From: CAYMKL01 sp964390805
GTDB lineage: Bacteria; Chloroflexota; Anaerolineae; VGOG01
DNA: 9,286 bases
Assembly (NCBI GenBank): GCA_964390805.1
Contig: CAYMKL010000195.1
Span: forward strand, 1 to 9,286
Direction of reading: 5' to 3'
This document shows positions 7,222-9,286 of the stretch, in pieces. The position numbers were made by a program, and so were the translations under genes. Within the stretch, counting starts at the first letter, position 1. The number at the start of each line of letters is the position of its first letter. The notes under the pieces were generated by a model. The model worked only from the letters and a program-made list of their open reading frames with translations, searched no databases and was not told the origin of the DNA.

Positions 7222-7389
7222 AGGAGAAGGTGACTGCTCAGGCTACCCTGTGCCGCGATTGAAATCGCCTCTCCAGGGCTTTCAGCCGGGCGTCCACCTG
7301 CGTGGACGTCGCTGTCCACGTAGGTGGACAGTCAGCTTTAGCTCTCCAGGCGCGGTTTCAACCGCCAGCCTGAGTAGTAACAGGAGAAG
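7222..7389. repeat. 8-bp target-site duplication flanking the MITE-like element
   Basis: AGGAGAAG occurs at 7222-7229 and again at 7382-7389, directly abutting the two ends of the element. The left copy completes the codons for EEK and the reading frame resumes at 7390 after the right copy, as expected for a target duplication. Confidence 0.85.
7230..7381. mobile_element. 152-bp palindromic MITE-like element
   Basis: The left end GTGACTGCTCAGGCT (7230-7244) and the reverse complement of the right end, GTTACTACTCAGGCT (7381-7367), match at 13 of 15 positions. Internal symmetry is nested: the hairpin GCGATTGAAATCGC (7255-7268) mirrors GCGGTTTCAACCGC (7352-7365), CTCCAGG occurs in both arms, and two central palindromes, GTCCACCTGCGTGGAC (7292-7307) and GTCCACGTAGGTGGAC (7314-7329), also pair with each other at 15 of 16. 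There is no coding capacity. Mobilisation by a transposase in trans is inferred. Several IS families make 8-bp duplications, so the parent cannot be named. It adds 160 bp with its duplication, breaks the peptidase frame, and brings a TGA at 7260. Confidence 0.88.
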
Positions 7390-7812
7390 ATTGATTTAAC
7401 TCCCTACGTTGGCCAGGAAATCCTGCTGCGGTTCGAATACATCACCGATGGCGCCGTGAACCACGTTGGCCTCTGCGTGGATGACATCTCCATTCCCGAA
7501 CTGGGCTATTCCGATGAAATTGAGGGCGACGAACAGTGGATAGCCGAGGGTTTCATTCGCACTGACAACATCTTGCCTCAGCGATTCCTGGTGCAGCTCG
7601 CCGTCCTCGGCCCAGAAGTGAGGGTGCAGCGCATGGAACTGACCCAAGCTCAGATTGGCCGCCTGGTGGTGGATGGCCTGGGGAGCGAAGTCGAGCGCGC
7701 CGTGCTGGTTGTCTCGGGTCTGGCCCCAGTCACCACGGAGCTGGCCAGCTACCAATACACCATTGAGCCCGCTCAAGGGAACTAACCGAGTCAATCGGGC
7801 GCGAAGGCCGAT

Positions 7813-7841
7813 TTGACATAGAACACATGTTCGTGTATAAT
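7813..7841 (+). promoter_or_regulatory. lexA promoter with LexA operator in the spacer
   Basis: Consensus TTGACA (7813-7818) and TATAAT (7836-7841) are spaced by 17 bp. The spacer contains AGAACACATGTTCG (7820-7833), a GAAC-N4-GTTC operator of the type bound by LexA in Bacillus. This indicates autorepression by blocking RNA polymerase. Confidence 0.88.
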
Positions 7842-7874
7842 TAGTGTGACGTACATTACAGGAGGTGACGTATC

Positions 7875-8522
7875 ATGGCTTTGTCGGAACGTCAGAAGAA
7901 CATCCTCAACTTCTTGAAGGAGTTCACCCGTGAGAACGAGTATCCCCCCACTATCCGCGAGATAGGCGCGGCAGTCGGCATCTCTTCAACATCGGTAGTC
8001 AACTACAACCTGAATGTCCTCGAGAAGAAGGGCCACATCGCTCGGGATAAGACGGTCTCCAGAGGATTGAGGCTGGTGGGTGGGTCCGCATCGGGAGTCG
8101 CTAGACCCAGGAGCGACGTGGTCAGCATTCCCCTTCTGGGTCGGATCGCCGCCGGCCAACCCATCCCCATCCCCGACAGCGATCTCCCGCCCTTCGGCTA
8201 CGAGACCATCGAACTGACCCGGGACATCATCGGGAGGGAGGAGAGCATCTACGCCTTGCAGGTGAAGGGAAACTCGATGATTGATGCCCTGATCCACGAT
8301 GGTGACGTCGTGGTCATGAAGCACCAGCAGGAAGCAGCGAACGGCGAATTGGTGGCCGTCTGGCTCAAGGACGAAAAAGAGACCACCCTGAAGCGCTTCT
8401 ACCTGGAGGGAGGGCGAGTGCGCTTGCAGCCAGCAAACCCGACCATGGAGCCCATCTATGCGCACCCAGCCAACGTGGAGGTCCAAGGAAAGGTGGTTCT
8501 CGTAATCCGCCAACTGAACTGA
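7875..8522 (+). CDS. lexA: LexA repressor / self-cleaving S24 protease
   Basis: The protein has 215 aa, normal for the family. The ATG at 7875 follows an AGGAGGTGA ribosome site. Residues about 4-68 form the winged helix-turn-helix DNA-binding domain (RQKNILNFL, PPTIREIGAAVGISSTSVVNYNLNVLEKKG, SRGLRL). A linker follows, then the S24 peptidase domain from about residue 83. The autocleavage site is A93-G94 within GRIAAGQPI, the nucleophile is S134 in GNSM, and the general base is K173 in TTLKRFY. It represses SOS genes and cleaves itself when RecA filaments form on damaged DNA. All catalytic residues are present. It is transcribed from a self-regulated promoter, and the next gene carries two matching operators, so at least part of its regulon is visible here. 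Confidence 0.97.
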   Translation: MALSERQKNILNFLKEFTRENEYPPTIREIGAAVGISSTSVVNYNLNVLEKKGHIARDKTVSRGLRLVGGSASGVARPRSDVVSIPLLGRIAAGQPIPIPDSDLPPFGYETIELTRDIIGREESIYALQVKGNSMIDALIHDGDVVVMKHQQEAANGELVAVWLKDEKETTLKRFYLEGGRVRLQPANPTMEPIYAHPANVEVQGKVVLVIRQLN

Positions 8523-8572
8523 CACCAAACCTTAAAATTTCCGCGAAACCTGCATTTTGGGATGATTTCCCC

Positions 8573-8601
8573 TTGACACAGAACGCATGTTCTGGTATAA
8601 T
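8573..8601 (+). promoter_or_regulatory. SOS promoter of the Cys-rich gene with LexA operator 1 in the spacer
   Basis: Perfect TTGACA (8573-8578) and TATAAT (8596-8601) are spaced by 17 bp. AGAACGCATGTTCT (8580-8593) fills the spacer and is a GAAC-N4-GTTC LexA operator with flanking A and T. It has the same architecture as the lexA promoter. Confidence 0.9.
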
Positions 8602-8607
8602 ATGACT

Positions 8608-8621
8608 AGAACATGCGTTCT
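8608..8621 (+). promoter_or_regulatory. LexA operator 2 over the transcription start
   Basis: AGAACATGCGTTCT is the exact reverse complement of operator 1 and is centred 28 bp downstream of it, at the expected start site. Two operators predict tighter repression than at lexA. Confidence 0.85.
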
Positions 8622-8646
8622 ACTTTGTGAGAGGGGGGTTATGCTG

Positions 8647-9093
8647 ATGGGCAAATTGACGAGCAAAGTATGCGCTCACCGCAGCGTGGACGGCGATGGC
8701 CGAATCGTCTGCAAGAAGATCACCGAGGGCGACAACGAGGTCTCGCCCAACATCTGTCGGGATTGCCCCGCCAGGCAGGTTTCCTGCGACAAGCTGCGCT
8801 TCTCACTGGAGAAGTTCTCTCCCTCGCCCATCGTGGTGCGCTACGGCAATGGCCACTCGGAGGTGTGGAACGATGAGCCGCCCCGGATCAGCTTCCAGAG
8901 GGCAGCCTGCGCGGCCAAGATCATCCCCATCAGCGATCCCCGCCAGTGTGCAGCCTGCGCGCTGCAAACCGCCGGCGAGCCAGTTCTCGAGGAGATTCCT
9001 TTGTCTGGCGCGGCTCGACCTGCTCGCCGCAAGGTGGCCAGGGGCGGCAAGGTGATCCCTTTCCCTCAGCGCGTGGCCGCCGCTGCCAGTTGA
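8647..9093 (+). CDS. Small Cys-rich protein of unknown function, predicted SOS-induced
   Basis: This is a 148-aa protein (MGKLTSKVC...) that I do not recognise. I chose the ATG at 8647 because the G-rich ribosome site (GAGGGGGG, 8631-8638) is 8 nt away; an ATG at 8641 would be only 2 nt away. Cysteines fall in pairs or near-pairs: KVC and IVC around residues 9 and 22, NICRDC near 36-39, SC near 46, AAC near 88, and QCAAC near 99-102. That could hold zinc or an Fe-S cluster. The first half is compact and polar. The tail (about 118-148) is basic and low in complexity (RPARRKVARGGK), possibly nucleic-acid binding. There is no membrane segment. It sits between lexA and a possible FtsK-like gene behind a doubly LexA-controlled promoter, so a role in the DNA-damage response or in division arrest is inferred. 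Confidence 0.8.
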   Translation: MGKLTSKVCAHRSVDGDGRIVCKKITEGDNEVSPNICRDCPARQVSCDKLRFSLEKFSPSPIVVRYGNGHSEVWNDEPPRISFQRAACAAKIIPISDPRQCAACALQTAGEPVLEEIPLSGAARPARRKVARGGKVIPFPQRVAAAAS

Positions 9094-9121
9094 GGGTGAG
9101 GGACACAGAACTTCCCCCCTA

Positions 9122-9148
9122 GCGCTTGCCCTGAGCTCTGCCGAAGGG
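9122..9148. repeat. Dispersed intergenic repeat, copy 2 (CTTGCCCTGAGC type)
   Basis: Matches 5302-5328 at about 23 of 27 positions. It lies in the short gap between the Cys-rich gene and the next gene. Confidence 0.65.
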
Positions 9149-9180
9149 TCGAAGGGTTGGGGGGGGACCGAGGGGGAGCG

Positions 9181-9286
9181 ATGCGACGTTTGCTGGAGTA
9201 TCAGGCTGAACGAATCGAGATGGTGCTGGCGAGCCACAAGGTGCCTTCGCAGGTCTGCGGGGGCACGGTGACTCCCCGCTTCGTGC
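9181..9286 (+). CDS. 5' end of a gene, possibly an FtsK-like DNA translocase (truncated by the window)
   Basis: The ATG at 9181 follows GAGGGGGAGCG, a fair ribosome site, and the frame stays open for 35 codons to the window edge. The visible residues are MRRLLEYQAERIEMVL, then ASHKVPSQVCGGTVTPRFV. The pattern of a helix (QAERIEMVLASHKVP) followed by GGTVTPRFV recalls the segment before the motor domain in FtsK/SpoIIIE proteins, where a similar G-x-TVT-R strand occurs. This is a memory-based resemblance over few residues, so the family call is tentative. If right, it would be a DNA translocase next to the SOS regulator. Confidence 0.5.
   Translation, partial: MRRLLEYQAERIEMVLASHKVPSQVCGGTVTPRFV

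Larger units (their letters stand above)
5490..7785 (+). pseudogene. Secreted M6-like (immune inhibitor A type) metallopeptidase gene, interrupted by a MITE-like insertion
   Basis: The start is TTG at 5490 with AAAGGA 8 nt upstream. As it stands the frame stops at 7262 (590 aa). Codons 1-580 (to 7229) and 131 codons from 7390 form one 711-aa protein once the insertion at 7230-7381 and one 8-bp repeat copy are removed. Residues 1-35 are a signal or membrane anchor with a Cys cluster (CCC at 18-20). Residues 42-106 are a Thr/Pro-rich linker. The catalytic domain has HEFQH at 290-294 (zinc ligands H290 and H294, catalytic E291) and WVSEAF with E310 as the likely third ligand. The C-terminal part has a jelly-roll-like domain (SGKYLWWS, DLTGLSQATLKAWLWYDIE) that continues past the insertion as VDDISIPE, then a domain with NILPQRFLVQL. 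The truncated product keeps the catalytic domain and gains about 10 foreign residues, so it may still be made and active. It probably acts outside the cell. Confidence 0.85.

Noticed and set aside
7456..7785. Separate small gene of about 109 codons
   Set aside because: It starts mid-domain without a ribosome site and is the 3' end of the peptidase gene, in frame after removal of the insertion.
8523..8572. Terminator after lexA
   Set aside because: The stretch is AT-rich but I found no stable hairpin followed by a T-run.

Overview
The window looks like a chromosomal segment of a bacterium in or near the Chloroflexota (Anaerolineae-like). This is inferred from protein style and is not proven. 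The clues are secreted PA14 and M6-like proteins with a Thr/Pro-rich linker, a LexA that uses GAAC-N4-GTTC operators, a THEP1-type NTPase, and a dispersed CTTGTCCTGAGC-type intergenic repeat that I associate with such genomes. Most of the window is GC-rich. Roughly the first 1.56 kb is visibly AT-richer, with many AGA/ATA codons, and looks like acquired accessory DNA.

Layout. Positions 1-1434 hold two leftward genes, probably one unit: a nucleoside-deoxyribosyltransferase/TIR-like protein with a helical C-terminal half, followed by a PHP-domain metal-dependent phosphoesterase that runs off the left edge. Positions 1587-2474 hold a leftward SAM-dependent methyltransferase with a C-terminal zinc ribbon. 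Its 5' end and leader are tandemly duplicated (unit 129 bp, 2380-2637). Each copy carries a near-perfect parS (ParB-binding) site, and the outer copy of the coding part is decayed. A rightward, apparently leaderless THEP1-like NTPase starts at 2791. It is followed by a secreted protein with three PA14-like domains (3430-5238) and a strong terminator (5390-5429).

Positions 5490-7785 encode a secreted M6-like metallopeptidase. The gene is interrupted near its 3' end by a 152-bp palindromic MITE-like element (7230-7381) flanked by a perfect 8-bp direct repeat. Removing the insert plus one repeat copy restores a single 711-codon frame.

The right end is an SOS block. lexA (7875-8522) has its operator in the promoter spacer. 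Next comes a small Cys-rich protein of unknown function (8647-9093) behind a consensus promoter with two LexA operators that are exact inverted copies of each other. Last is the 5' end of a gene (9181 onward) that may encode an FtsK-like protein.

The points most worth following are the parS pair preserved inside a decaying duplication, the doubly LexA-controlled Cys-rich gene, the MITE-broken peptidase, and the NDT/TIR-like plus PHP pair.
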